The notes beneath the pieces were generated by a model. The model made no database searches. It was not told the DNA's origin and saw only the letters and a program-made list of their open reading frames with translations. A stretch of DNA of 64,000 nucleotides from Diogma glabrata (Eukaryota; Arthropoda; Insecta; Diptera; Cylindrotomidae), in contig OY856188.1 of assembly GCA_963693315.1 (NCBI GenBank), forward strand, positions 95,661,745 through 95,725,744. Reading direction: 5' to 3'. The first letter of the stretch is position 1. Every line of letters starts with the position of its first letter. Positions 1 to 9,627 of the stretch are shown here, piece by piece. Position numbers and translations under genes: made by a program.

Positions 1-1030
1 CTATTAATTACTAATTATAAATAAAAAAATAAATTAATGATGGGTTTCCATTATGCTTTTTTTCTGATTCAGATCTCGCTTGATTTAAAAAATAATTCAA
101 TTTTAAATCCAGTCAAATAAAGCAGAAAAAAAATTTGTGTTACAATTTAATATTTCATAACATTTAAAGCTTTTTTATTCAATCATGATTTTAACAATTT
201 CAGGGAATTTTTTTTACTGTATGTTTATGCCTTGGAAAAAGAGGAAAGAATGTTTGTATAACAACAGCAAAAAAAATTTGTCCCAAAAATATTAAAAAAA
301 AAGGTCAAAAACATGATATGTACAAATACCCAAAAAACGAACATGACTATGAATGAATTTATGAGGAAAAATAAATATTACAAGGATAAATAAGTTTTAA
401 TGGTGTGGCTGTTGAATGTAAGAATTCGGGTTTTCATATTAAATTAAGTTTAACATATAAACACAATAATCTGTAAGACATCAATTGACTGTGAGCGGGG
501 AGGAGTGCACAAATTTTGTTTTAAAATCCATGAAAAAAAAATTCCAAGCTAGGTTATACCAATAAAGTGCTCTGGCAGGTGGGTGAAACATCAGAAGAAG
601 AATTCTACGAAAAGTTACAAGCAGCAATCTTTAGTGCTAACCAAATATGTTTAATAAAATTTTGGAACCGATAATACTGCCCGATACTCTCAAAAATCAA
701 GAAACAGAGGCTGAGAGCTACAAAATGGATGTTCACGCTCAAAAGGATTTTCGAAAAAAATAATCAGAAAACAAGATTTGGGTAGTCACACTCTTTGCTG
801 TTGTGGTAGTCCTCCTCGAAAAGAATTTGTTACTTATTTATTTGTTGATGAATCTATACAAAAAGCCTTGGTGAAATTTATCCAGTCAATAAAATACCAA
901 TTAATGATAAATGTAATACCGTTTATAGTCGTAAGTCGATAATGCAGATTATATTACTTCATAAAATAATACTCCTAAATATCAGCCGAAAAATTGATTG
1001 AGGATTAATGGTCCATAGTAATCTCTGGGA
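1..1030. other. AT-rich non-coding flank
   Basis: No convincing gene is present. Positions about 550-900 are somewhat richer in G and C and read like a decayed coding relic, with a short open stretch containing ETSEEEFYEKLQAAIF followed by stops in every frame. I do not recognise the family. Positions about 970-1030 resemble the 146-bp repeat seen at 4205-4780, which suggests the PLE at 1049-4186 split one copy of that repeat. Confidence 0.4.
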
Positions 1031-1199
1031 AAAAAATATTGTGATAATTTTTGTTTTTCAAGACTTTAAGTCTTATCGACCTATGTTTAATATTCTAATT
1101 TACTGTTTTTTTCCCAAACTTGGGTATCAGATTTTTAAGGTCACTTTTCTTTTTCGGGGTTAGTTAAGTAAAAAACATTTTTTGTTTCAATTAACTATA

Positions 1200-1229
1200 T
1201 TTCGCCAATTATTTGTTGGCTTCTTCAGG
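1200..1229 (-). ncRNA. hammerhead-like motif in the left arm of PLE 1
   Basis: On the minus strand this reads CCTGAAGAAGCCAAC, a loop, then TTGGCGAAA. It has the CUGANGA box, a 5-bp helix (GCCAA/TTGGC) and the GAAA box of a type I hammerhead core. One extra A lies between the box and the helix, so it is imperfect. It is the inverted twin of 4141-4170. Confidence 0.45.
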
Positions 1230-1764
1230 TTAAAATAAATTTTAGGTATCTATAATTTGAAAAAAACAACAAACTTTATATGAGGAACTTTTTTAAAAAA
1301 TTATGTTACGTCAATATTTTGAAAGAAATTTGTTATTTGCTTACTCTATTTTTGTTTTGGTGGTTATTGACTACTAAACTAAATTTCACTACACACATTA
1401 ACTAAAGTTAATAAATTAAAGAATAAGAACATTTAAAATTTACAAAACTACACAGCCAAATTAAAACTGTACATAAAAAATTAATAAATTAATGGTTAAA
1501 AATTTTTGAACACTTGCTAAAAAATTATGCTAAAATTATTGTCTATACTGTTGGCGGTAAATTATTTGAGTTTATGAAAATAAAAATAATAAAAAAGAGA
1601 AACAGAGAAAGAAAAGAAAAAATCATTACATGTTTATATTAATTATTTAAAATATGCTATTCCATTTTTTGTTTTATTAGTGGTGTGTAGAGTAGAGATA
1701 AATTCTCTACGTCTGACCTTTTATTGCATGCATTTCTGTTTGTTTTTATGTGCAACATTTCCTT

Positions 1765-3282
1765 CCCAAGTAGCAAATATAGTGATTGTCAGTACTTAAA
1801 GAAAGATTTAAGAAGACTTAAATAAAGCAACGCGCCTTCTTAAAGAAGGATTTAAGTTTGAATTAAGTACAAAAAGGCCCATGTGGGCGGTCCGATAGAA
1901 CGAATTAAGAAGCGTATTTTTATCTTATTTGCTTCTTAAATAGGTATGTTATTTTTCAACTCCTTCTTAACTCCAGCTTAACTCTTTCTTAAATCGGTAT
2001 GTCATTTTTTTGTTATATACTATCAAAGTCAAAGAGTGACGTAGAATTTTCTATCTCTCTTTATCTATATTAAATTGATTTAAATTAAAGTAATAGACAA
2101 TGTTGAAATGAAACAAAAAAATATGGCATGTTATGCTGTTTTAAAATTTAATGAAAGAATTGATAAATAAAGAAAAATTATATGCAAGGTTTAAAATCAG
2201 TTTTAACAAAATATTAAACCGATATTTGCAAACGAAACGAGTTTTATGGTGAAATTGGAACTTCTAGCTCCATTAAAACTCGCGCGCCTCCATGATTTCT
2301 CTAATTTATTACAATTGTTGAAAATATACCAAAATTCAATGCGCCCTAAATTATATTTTAAATTATTTGTAGATCAAACCCCGACATATTCATGCTCACA
2401 TCGTTGTTAGCTATCTAAATATAAATAAAAATAAAAAATTCGTGCAATATTTAATGTTTATATTTTAACGGAAATTTTTTCAAATTAATTCTTAAAAATT
2501 GCTGTGTGAAAATATGGCGGAATTTTGTTCTTACTCAAGTAGAAGGAAAATTCTCAAATTAAGTTCAAATATCTTCTTAATTTAGTATGACACAATACCA
2601 AAAAAGTTGATATTCCTTCTTAATTCGGGAGAAAAACCAAGAACGAATATATACTATTTTGGGTATGATTAGTTTTGAACATGTACACTGGAAAAAAGGT
2701 GGTGTAATCTACAATAAGTTAGTTCAATCAAATTAATTTTGTAGCATGATCTAAAATTAAGAATAACATACAAAGCATTTGTCTAACGGTAAAACATTTT
2801 TTCAATCGTACTAAATTGCATATGATGCTACAAAATTGATTTGGTTTAACTAATATTGTAGTATTTACCAACATATTTTTTCAGTGTACATACACTCAGT
2901 GTATTTTTTCAGTGTACATACATTCAGTGTACTATACAAACTTATGGTATGTGACATACCAATATTCGACGTATTAAAGAAGGCATATCATACTGATTTA
3001 AAATTTCTAATATACATTACCAAATTAAGAAGCCTTTAAGAATTCTTTACGCGTGCTCATACATTCCGATTTAAGATGTTGATATGCATACCAAATTAAG
3101 AAGTCTTTAAGAATACTTTAAGTGAGAGCTTACATACCGATTTAAAACCAAGATGAGATTACCATTTTAAGAACGATTTAAGAAGCATTAAAGAAATAAA
3201 AATTTAAAATACCAAAAAACGAATGAATTAAGTTGGAATTAAGAAATGACATCCCAAAGCAATACCAATTTTGCTACTTGGG
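1765..3282. mobile_element. Non-autonomous TIR element (1.5 kb) inserted in PLE 1
   Basis: The ends are perfect 13-bp inverted repeats, CCCAAGTAGCAAA at 1765-1777 and its complement at 3270-3282, flanked by TT on both sides. The left half carries several CTTCTTAA motifs (for example near 1830, 1930, 1960, 2570, 2610). The right half carries the complement TTAAGAAG (near 2975, 3022, 3095, 3180), giving an inverted subterminal array of the kind that binds transposase. I see no transposase ORF. The superfamily is not assigned. A smaller element is nested at 2686-2886. Confidence 0.7.
2686..2886. mobile_element. Nested 201-bp MITE with TA target duplication
   Basis: The termini CACTGGAAAAAAGG (2686) and CTTTTTTCAGTG-type (ending 2886) form imperfect inverted repeats that continue inward (TACAATA...TTAG against CTAATATTGTA). 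TA dinucleotides flank both sides (2684-2685, 2887-2888), as for Tc1/mariner-type MITEs. Just downstream, 2887-2935 holds two or three short tandem copies of the right end (TTTTTTCAGTGTACATAC). Confidence 0.65.
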
Positions 3283-4140
3283 TTAATTAGTCTTTTGTTG
3301 TAGTTTAATTCCCTATCTAAAATTATCGGTTCTTCTGTGTTAAAATTGTGTCCTGTTTTATTTGCGTGTACTGCCACCATTGTGCTATGATCTGTTATTA
3401 TGTGTTTCTTGGAGATGTCTTGTTTGTGTTGATTCATCCTGTTTTTAAGTAGTTGTCCCGTATGTCCTATGTAGGTGGTTTCACAATTGCTGCAATTTAT
3501 GAGGTAAACAACTCCATCATTGTCTTCTTTCTTTTTAACATCTTTTAGTGGTGGTAAGATGTTTTTTATATTGTTTTGTGTTTTGTAGCCTAATTTAATA
3601 TGTTTATCAACCGTAGTTATAATTTTTGCCATTTTTTCAGATAAACCTTGATGGTAAGTGCATCCAATGTATTTAGTTGTATTTCTTTCGGTTGGTGTGT
3701 TTTGTTCGGTTGGTGTAGTTGATTGGGATGGTTGAGCTTGTCTTTGTGTTTTTTGTAATATCTGTTTTTTTGTGCAATTTAGTATATTTATGATTAGTTG
3801 TTTAGGATAGTTGTTTTTTTCCAGTAAGTTTTGAGCTAAAGTTGTGTTGCTAGGCCAATATTCCATTGAAGATAGTGTTAGAATTCTATTTATAAGTGAT
3901 TTTGCGGTGTTGATTTTTTGAAAATGGGGATGTGCAGACATGTAATTTATGATTCTGCCTGTATTTGTTGGTTTTTGAAAGAAATTTGTTTTAAGTTTTG
4001 GAGAATTGTTCCGGATTAGTTCTATATCTAAATAAGGAAGTTTTCCATTATTTTCGACCTCCATGGTGAATTTAATATTTTTGTTGATTTAATTGTTTTG
4101 TTTTTTGTATCAAATTATAGATACCTAAAATTTATTTTAA

Positions 4141-4170
4141 CCTGAAGAAGCCAACAAATAATTGGCGAAA
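4141..4170 (+). ncRNA. hammerhead-like motif in the right arm of PLE 1
   Basis: The sequence has CTGAAGA, then GCCAAC, a short loop, TTGGC and GAAAT. Flanking TTAAC and GTTAA (about 4134-4180) can pair to form an outer helix. The layout matches the minimal type I hammerheads reported in PLEs, apart from one inserted A after the CUGANGA box. Cleavage activity is not shown by sequence alone. Confidence 0.45.
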
Positions 4171-4204
4171 TATAGTTAATGGAAACAAAAAATATTGTGA
4201 TAAT

Positions 4205-4780
4205 GTTTTATGTGGAGCATTTCGGAAAATTCGGTTTTTAAATTTTTGTATTAGCACTGTAAATATCCTGCCTTTAAAGTGTTATGTCTGGAAATGGATC
4301 GAAATGACGACAATGGTCTTAAGCCATTTCTGGGAAAACTATTGGGTAAAGTTTTATGTGGGAAATCTCGTAAAATTCGATTTTCTAAATTTTTTATTAG
4401 CACTGTAAAAATCCTGTCTTTAAAGCGTTATGTCTAGAGATGGATTGAATGGATGACAATGATCTATGGCAATCTTGTGGAAAAATATTGGGTCAAGTTT
4501 CAAATGGGAAATCTCGGAAAATTCGATTTTCTAAATATGTTATTAGCACTGTAAAAATCCTACCTTTAAAGTGTTATGTCTGGAGAAGGATTGAATTGAT
4601 GACAATCGTCTATAACAACATTTTTCCAAGAGATTGCTATAGATTATTGTCATCAAATCGATCCATCTCCAGACATAACACTTTAAAGGCAGGATTTTTA
4701 CAGTGCTAATTAAAAATTAAGAAAATCAAATTTTTCGAGATTTCCCACATGAAACTTGACCCAATATTTTTCCAAAAGAT
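4205..4780. repeat. 146-bp tandem repeat ending in an inverted copy
   Basis: The marker TTAGCACTGTAAA recurs at about 4252, 4398 and 4543, a period of 145-146 bp. The repeat then turns round, and 4615-4780 is a reverse-complement copy with the same TCTCCAGACATAACAC and ATTTCCCACATGAAAC blocks. Related fragments lie at about 970-1030, 7180-7430 and 24500-24760. Open frames here are incidental. Confidence 0.75.
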
Positions 4781-4791
4781 TGCTTTAGACC

Positions 4792-4978
4792 TGTAGTGAT
4801 TTTTTATTTAATCGTTTGCGTAAAATTTGAAATTATCTTTAAATTCGTTTTAATCTTTTAGCAATAGATTAATAAAATTTTACGTATAATTTTTTCTATC
4901 TAATTTTCATAAAAATTATTATACATCCAATATTCATTTCAAAATTAAACGCAAACGATTAAATAAAAAGTCACCACA
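4792..4978 (+). repeat. Left LTR of the GPY/F-tail relic, copy A
   Basis: It starts TGTAGTGATTT and ends GTCACCACA. A shortened direct copy lies at 5747-5900. Unusually for an LTR, the two ends form an inverted repeat of about 28-37 bp (TTTAATCGTTTGCG against CGCAAACGATTAAA). Confidence 0.65.
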
Positions 4979-4980
4979 TA

Positions 4981-5550
4981 ACTCTCCCTCACCACGCTGT
5001 AAGGAGATCATTACAAGCCCCCTACACTTGTCCTTTCAAAGTTTTATGTCGCAAAAATAAAAACTTCAATATAGAAATTAATGGCAAAGCAGCCAAAATC
5101 TCAATTGATAAATCATGTTATCATGATAATTCAGGCGATGAACAATTCAGTTCTCTCGCTAAAGCAACTTTTTTGAATCAACCAGATTCAACCGCTAAAT
5201 TGAATCGTAACGATTTTTCTGAATTTTCAAAAAGCAGCAATCAAAACAATTTTTCATACAAATTAATTTCAGCTAATCATACTGATTCTTGTCTGAATCC
5301 TAATTTTCTTAATTTTTCTGCAAATCTGAAACAATCAGATGCAACTGGTGTGAATAAATCTAATTCAGTATCACCAAAGCAAGCTATAAAGAAAGTAAAA
5401 TTTAATGATCAGCCTGCTGTACTTATTAGTCAGAATCAACGAGTTTCTAAATCTGGAAGGATCATCAAAATACCCCAAAAACTATTAAATTTTATTGACC
5501 GGTGTTTTGAAAATTTAAAAGAAAATAGTACCTCCAGTGCTCTCTTGTAG
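4981..5550 (+). pseudogene. Ty3/Gypsy integrase GPY/F module and Pol C-terminal tail, copy A
   Basis: The frame is open without an ATG from just after the left LTR to the TAG near 5550, about 190 codons. The first 45 or so codons read as a GPY/F chromodomain-like module (LQAPYTCPFKVLCRKNKNF, then EINGKAAKISID). A low-complexity Ser/Asn-rich linker follows, then the tail SKSGRIIKIPQKLLNF typical of Gypsy Pol C-termini. Gag, protease, RT, RNase H and the DDE core are absent. Copy A has lost about five codons after ISID relative to copy B. It probably has no function of its own, although the frame has stayed open in both copies. Confidence 0.65.
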
Positions 5551-5746
5551 GATGTTTTTGATTTTCGTGATCTCACTGTCGTCGAACACTGCCGAAATTC
5601 TTTTCCTATGTGTTAAATTGGCAGTAATGCGTATATTCTCTTTTTTTTGTTATGCCCATTCTTTTCACTGTTAAATCCCCACTTTTCAAACTGTTAATTT
5701 ACTAGTTCTCCCGTTCTTCTGGCGAATCACTGGTGAGGGACTGTTA

Positions 5747-5900
5747 TGTGGTGACTTTATATTTAATCATTTGCGTTTAATTTGAAAATCTTCAAATTCT
5801 TTTCAATATTTTAGCAATAGATTAATAAAATTTTAGGTACAATTTTTTCTATCTAGTTTTCATAAAAATTATTATTCATCTTGTATTCATTTCAAAATTC
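5747..5900 (+). repeat. Right LTR of the GPY/F-tail relic, copy A (truncated)
   Basis: It begins TGTGGTGACTTTATATT after a polypurine-like GGTGAGGGACTGTTA and matches 4792-4950. It stops about 35 bp short of the expected end. The following DNA (to about 5975) is shared with copy B, so the truncation is older than the duplication. Confidence 0.6.
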
Positions 5901-5981
5901 ATTATTAAGATTTTTGTTTTCTCATTATTAAGAATTCATATAATTAATCATATAATTAATATAAATAATGCATTTTGCCCA

Positions 5982-6683
5982 TAGGGTATGGTCGATTAAT
6001 CGATTGGGACTAAATATCGATTAACGATTAATATGAAAATGTTAACACCGATTAATCGATTAATCGATTAAATAAAATTTTCACTAATTCTAATATTTTT
6101 AATTTTTGTTAAACTTTTTTATACAAATACACGCGGTATATCATATTTAAAAGTTCAACTTTTACGATGACATAAGAAAAAATAAAAATTTTATAGCTAT
6201 CTGTGTTTTAAGGGCGTAAAGTAGGTCTTCTTTGCATAAGAATAAAATTGTTGCTCTAGGCGTTAGCTGAGGGCAGCAAACACAACACTCGAAGGCAAAA
6301 AAGATACTTTGTACTCCGAATTACATATAAGATTTTTGTCTTGTTTCATTAATAGGATCTGCATCTCTCTCTGTGTCAGTGGAATTTTCAGACCTTACAA
6401 AATTATGTGTTTAAAAATATACTGTACTAATTGAAAATGATAAGAAGCTATACAAGCTGTATCCTTCATAATGGAAAGTATACTTCAAACCATAGTTTAC
6501 TGGTTGGATTAATAATAAAAATATTACTTAAGGCAAATTTGTAGATTATAAACATTTTCGTAAATCTAGATTAATCGATTAATAATTTTTTTGTTCGATT
6601 AATCGATCAATTTGCGATATGATCAATTAATCGAACAATCGAGATCAATTAATCGATCAATCTATTAATCTAACCATGCACTA
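5982..6683. mobile_element. hAT-type MITE, 702 bp, copy A only
   Basis: The ends are imperfect TIRs, TAGGGTATGGTCG on the left and TAGTGCATGGTTAG as the complement on the right. Imperfect 8-bp target duplications flank them, TTTGCCCA at 5974-5981 and TTTGCGTA at 6684-6691. The interior near both ends is packed with ATTAATCGAT motifs. Copy B has an unoccupied site at about 24020, so insertion followed the duplication. No ORF is present. Confidence 0.75.
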
Positions 6684-6967
6684 TTTGCGTATCAAGTTAA
6701 ATAATTGATGTTCTTTAAGTTTATTGGAGTAATTAAAATACACAATAGTAATATGAAAGTGTAATTTCACATTGTATGATCCTTAAACATTTGCAAATAT
6801 TGTGTCAAAGTTGTAGTGAAAGGGGGCTTTAGTACGAAATAATTTATGTTTACTTTTAATTATTCGCATTAAAAAGTAATGAAAACATTTTAACAAGAAG
6901 TTTAAAAAAAGATAGGTATATTTCAAACTTAATTGTTTTATTTACTAATACCTGTTAATAAGCGTAA

Positions 6968-7134
6968 AACTTAATGAGCTGATCCGTCAAATGTAATAAT
7001 TTAAATTTGATGAAGCATTAGTTAAATTTACTGAATACCAAAACTCATCCCAGCAATTTTCATCGCTTCTAGCAGTATCTGGATCATCTCTTCAGCCAAC
7101 TTCAACATCTTTCAAATCTGGTGAACACGCATAA
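6968..7134 (+). pseudogene. Short coding relic, copy A
   Basis: The frame reads ELIRQM, two stops, then EALVKFTEYQNSSQQFSS and a Ser/Thr-rich end. Copy B (24296-24470) keeps the same reading with substitutions. Composition and conservation of register suggest a former exon or transposon ORF. I do not recognise the family. Confidence 0.3.
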
Positions 7135-7522
7135 AAAATATAATAGCGCAGTTATTTACAGCTTTAGACTCATTGTCATCAATTTGATTTATCTGCAGAC
7201 ATAACACCTTAAAGCCAGGATTTTTACAGTGCTAATAAAAAATTTAGAAAATCGAATCTTCCAAGATTTCCCACATAAAACTTGAACCAATATTTTTTCC
7301 AGACATTACTATGAACCATTGTCATCTATCGATTTATCTCCAGACGTCGATTAAATAGATCATCTATTCGATTAATCTCCAGAAACCCAAATTTTCCGAG
7401 ATTTACCACATGAAACTTTACTCAAATTCTGTTTTAAAATTACCTTTTGCACGATCAGGCGAATTTGCATGTTTGCTGGTTCGTAATTAAGCTTAGTAAG
7501 TTTCGTTTACAAATCACAAGTC

Positions 7523-7570
7523 GGTAAGTAATTACTTACCGACCATGTAGGTGGTAAGTAATTACTTACC
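7523..7570. repeat. Two perfect 18-bp palindromes
   Basis: GGTAAGTAATTACTTACC occurs at 7523-7540 and again at 7553-7570, 30 bp apart. Copy B has only one, imperfect at its last base (about 24855-24871). This is a recent local duplication in copy A. Confidence 0.7.
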
Positions 7571-7599
7571 GGTAAGGGAGACCCCAGGATGTGAATAGA

Positions 7600-8340
7600 A
7601 ACGATTTTTATTCAAATTTGTATGTAGGTTAATTTACTAGTAAATTGCCGCCTGCAACTTTAAATAATATTCTTTCAAAAATTTTGCAATCAAATGGTTT
7701 AATAGTACATTATGATGCAAGGACGTAAAGCTAAAGATTTTGGGCGAATGTGGAGTTTGAAAATCGAGGCGTTAGCCGAGATTTGCACCCACATTAAGTC
7801 CAAAATAGTTTACGTCCGTGCGTCATATACTATTTTTTAATTGCCGCAAGTAAATATTTAAAAAAAAATGTTTATTCTTATTCTATGTCAAAATTATAAA
7901 TTTGCATATATTACAAATATGTTGAAAAAGAGACCTTTGACTAAATATTTGTTTTTTTTTTCAAAATAATTGTATAACTATGACAACAAACAATAACAAA
8001 TATTTTATAATTGAATAATGAAATTTTGAATTAAATGGGTGCTTTGATAAAAATTTCGATTTTTTATAGAATTCAAACAAATACAAATATTTTTTCCTTT
8101 TTTGTACGTAACTATGGCAACAAAATATATGGTTAAAAAGTGAACCTTTAAGGCTGCAAATGACAGTATTAAGTAAAAGTAACACTTTAATATATAGGCG
8201 AATAAAAAAGCAATTTATTTTGAAAAAATATTCGATGAAAGTTCGTTTTGCAACAAACAAACCTAAAGAATTATGATGAAACGCAGTTTAACGCAGATGA
8301 AATGAAGTTTAAAGAAATTTTCTTTAAAACATAAAAACTT
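7600..8340. other. AT-rich non-coding stretch
   Basis: It includes a module shared with copy B (GGACGTAAAGCTAAAGATTT near 7712). The rest is AT-rich with near-repeats such as TAACTATGACAACAAA at 7975 and 8108. The minus-strand open frame at 7961-8260 has no recognisable domain and extreme A/T codon bias, so I do not call a gene. Confidence 0.4.
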
Positions 8341-8351
8341 TAAAATGAATT

Positions 8352-8374
8352 ACTTCGGTCTGAAAGACCTAAGT
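8352..8374. repeat. Solo E-family terminal hairpin
   Basis: This 23-bp sequence folds on itself (ACTTCGGTCT against AGACCTAAGT). It is the same sequence that starts the E-family elements at 9628 and 11564, but here it stands alone. Confidence 0.5.
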
Positions 8375-8379
8375 TAAAT

Positions 8380-9068
8380 TATTACGCATCGCATGGAGGG
8401 ATCAGTTTTTATTAATTTGTTAATTTTTTTCTATTTTTTTGATCCACGGGTGTGACAACGCCGCGTACTCCAGTCCCTGCTATTGGCATATGAGTTGACG
8501 TGAGATATCACATACCACTGGCAATAGCAGTGAGATATCACTAGCCAAGGTGATATCTTAGGGGTGCTGGCGGATGAACTGTATTCAGTCAACGGTAGCA
8601 CTCTCAATCTTAGCTAATGAATATTCCTTGATGCTGGAACGCTGTAGCTTGCTCGATGAAACGAGCCTTCATATAACTACATATCTGAGCTTTAATCATT
8701 GAAAAATGTACTGCGTCCCATAATCAGGGATTATGCCATTGGCTGGACTATTGGCAAACCAATTTTAGTTTTGTTCCTGCAAATTTGTAAAACAAATTTG
8801 CTTTTATCTCTTATTTTATTTTTATTTTCCCCATCCTATCGCGAAATATTGGCCTATGTCATATTTTATATGTGATAGGATTTATGGTTTAGTTATCCAT
8901 TACTTAACAAAAAAATATTAACAAAAACAAAAAAAAAACAGATTTGCGTCCATTAACATCCTTAGAACGCATGTTGTTGTGGGACCTTGGTTTTAAAAGG
9001 TTTTTATGTGTTGTTGTGACACATATTGTAATGCCTACTACACATCACATTTTATTAAAAAAAAAAAA
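8380..9068. other. GC-richer block of unknown origin
   Basis: Base composition is clearly less AT-rich than the surroundings between about 8445 and 8800. It contains an inverted repeat (CTGCTATTG at 8476 against CAATAGCAG at 8523) and repeated GTGAGATATCAC palindromes near 8500 and 8532. It could be the untranslated part of a retroposon ending at the (AT)n tract. No domain is recognisable. Confidence 0.3.
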
Positions 9069-9600
<532 letters not shown>

Positions 9601-9627
9601 ATAATTTTCCTGCAACGTATTGATATT

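Larger units (their letters stand above)
1657..4100 (-). pseudogene. PLE reverse transcriptase thumb plus GIY-YIG endonuclease, split by a TIR element
   Basis: The 5' part (about 4100 down to 3283) begins with the PLE thumb region (GKLPYLDIELIR, then a FFQKPT...SAHPH.QK block). It continues to a GIY-YIG endonuclease with the core VVYLINCSNCETTYIGHTGQ. The palm and fingers domains are missing, so the copy is 5'-truncated. The frame runs into the TIR element at 3282 and ends in an artificial tail inside it. The native C-terminal segment resumes at 1764 and reaches a TAG at 1657-1659 (EMLHIKT...LSLLYTPLIKQ). The two parts are in register if one copy of the flanking AA (TT on plus) is removed. 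PLE proteins reverse-transcribe their RNA and nick target DNA. This copy lacks the catalytic palm and is inactive. Confidence 0.8.
1049..4186 (-). mobile_element. Penelope-like element 1 (5'-truncated) with inverted terminal copies
   Basis: The element is bounded by an exact 18-bp direct repeat, AAAAAATATTGTGATAAT, at 1031-1048 and 4187-4204, read as the target-site duplication. Inside lie inverted arms at about 1176-1261 and 4113-4186. Each arm contains a hammerhead-like motif (1200-1229 minus, 4141-4170 plus). PLEs are known for direct or inverted pseudo-LTR copies, 5' truncation and hammerhead motifs. Joining the DNA on both sides of the insertion rebuilds one unit of the neighbouring 146-bp repeat, which supports the boundaries. 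A 1.5-kb TIR element (1765-3282) sits inside. Confidence 0.75.

Noticed and set aside
4449..4709. 86-codon ORF
   Set aside because: It is entirely inside the 146-bp tandem repeat and its inverted copy.
7961..8260. 99-codon minus-strand ORF
   Set aside because: Extreme A/T bias, internal near-repeats and no recognisable domain.
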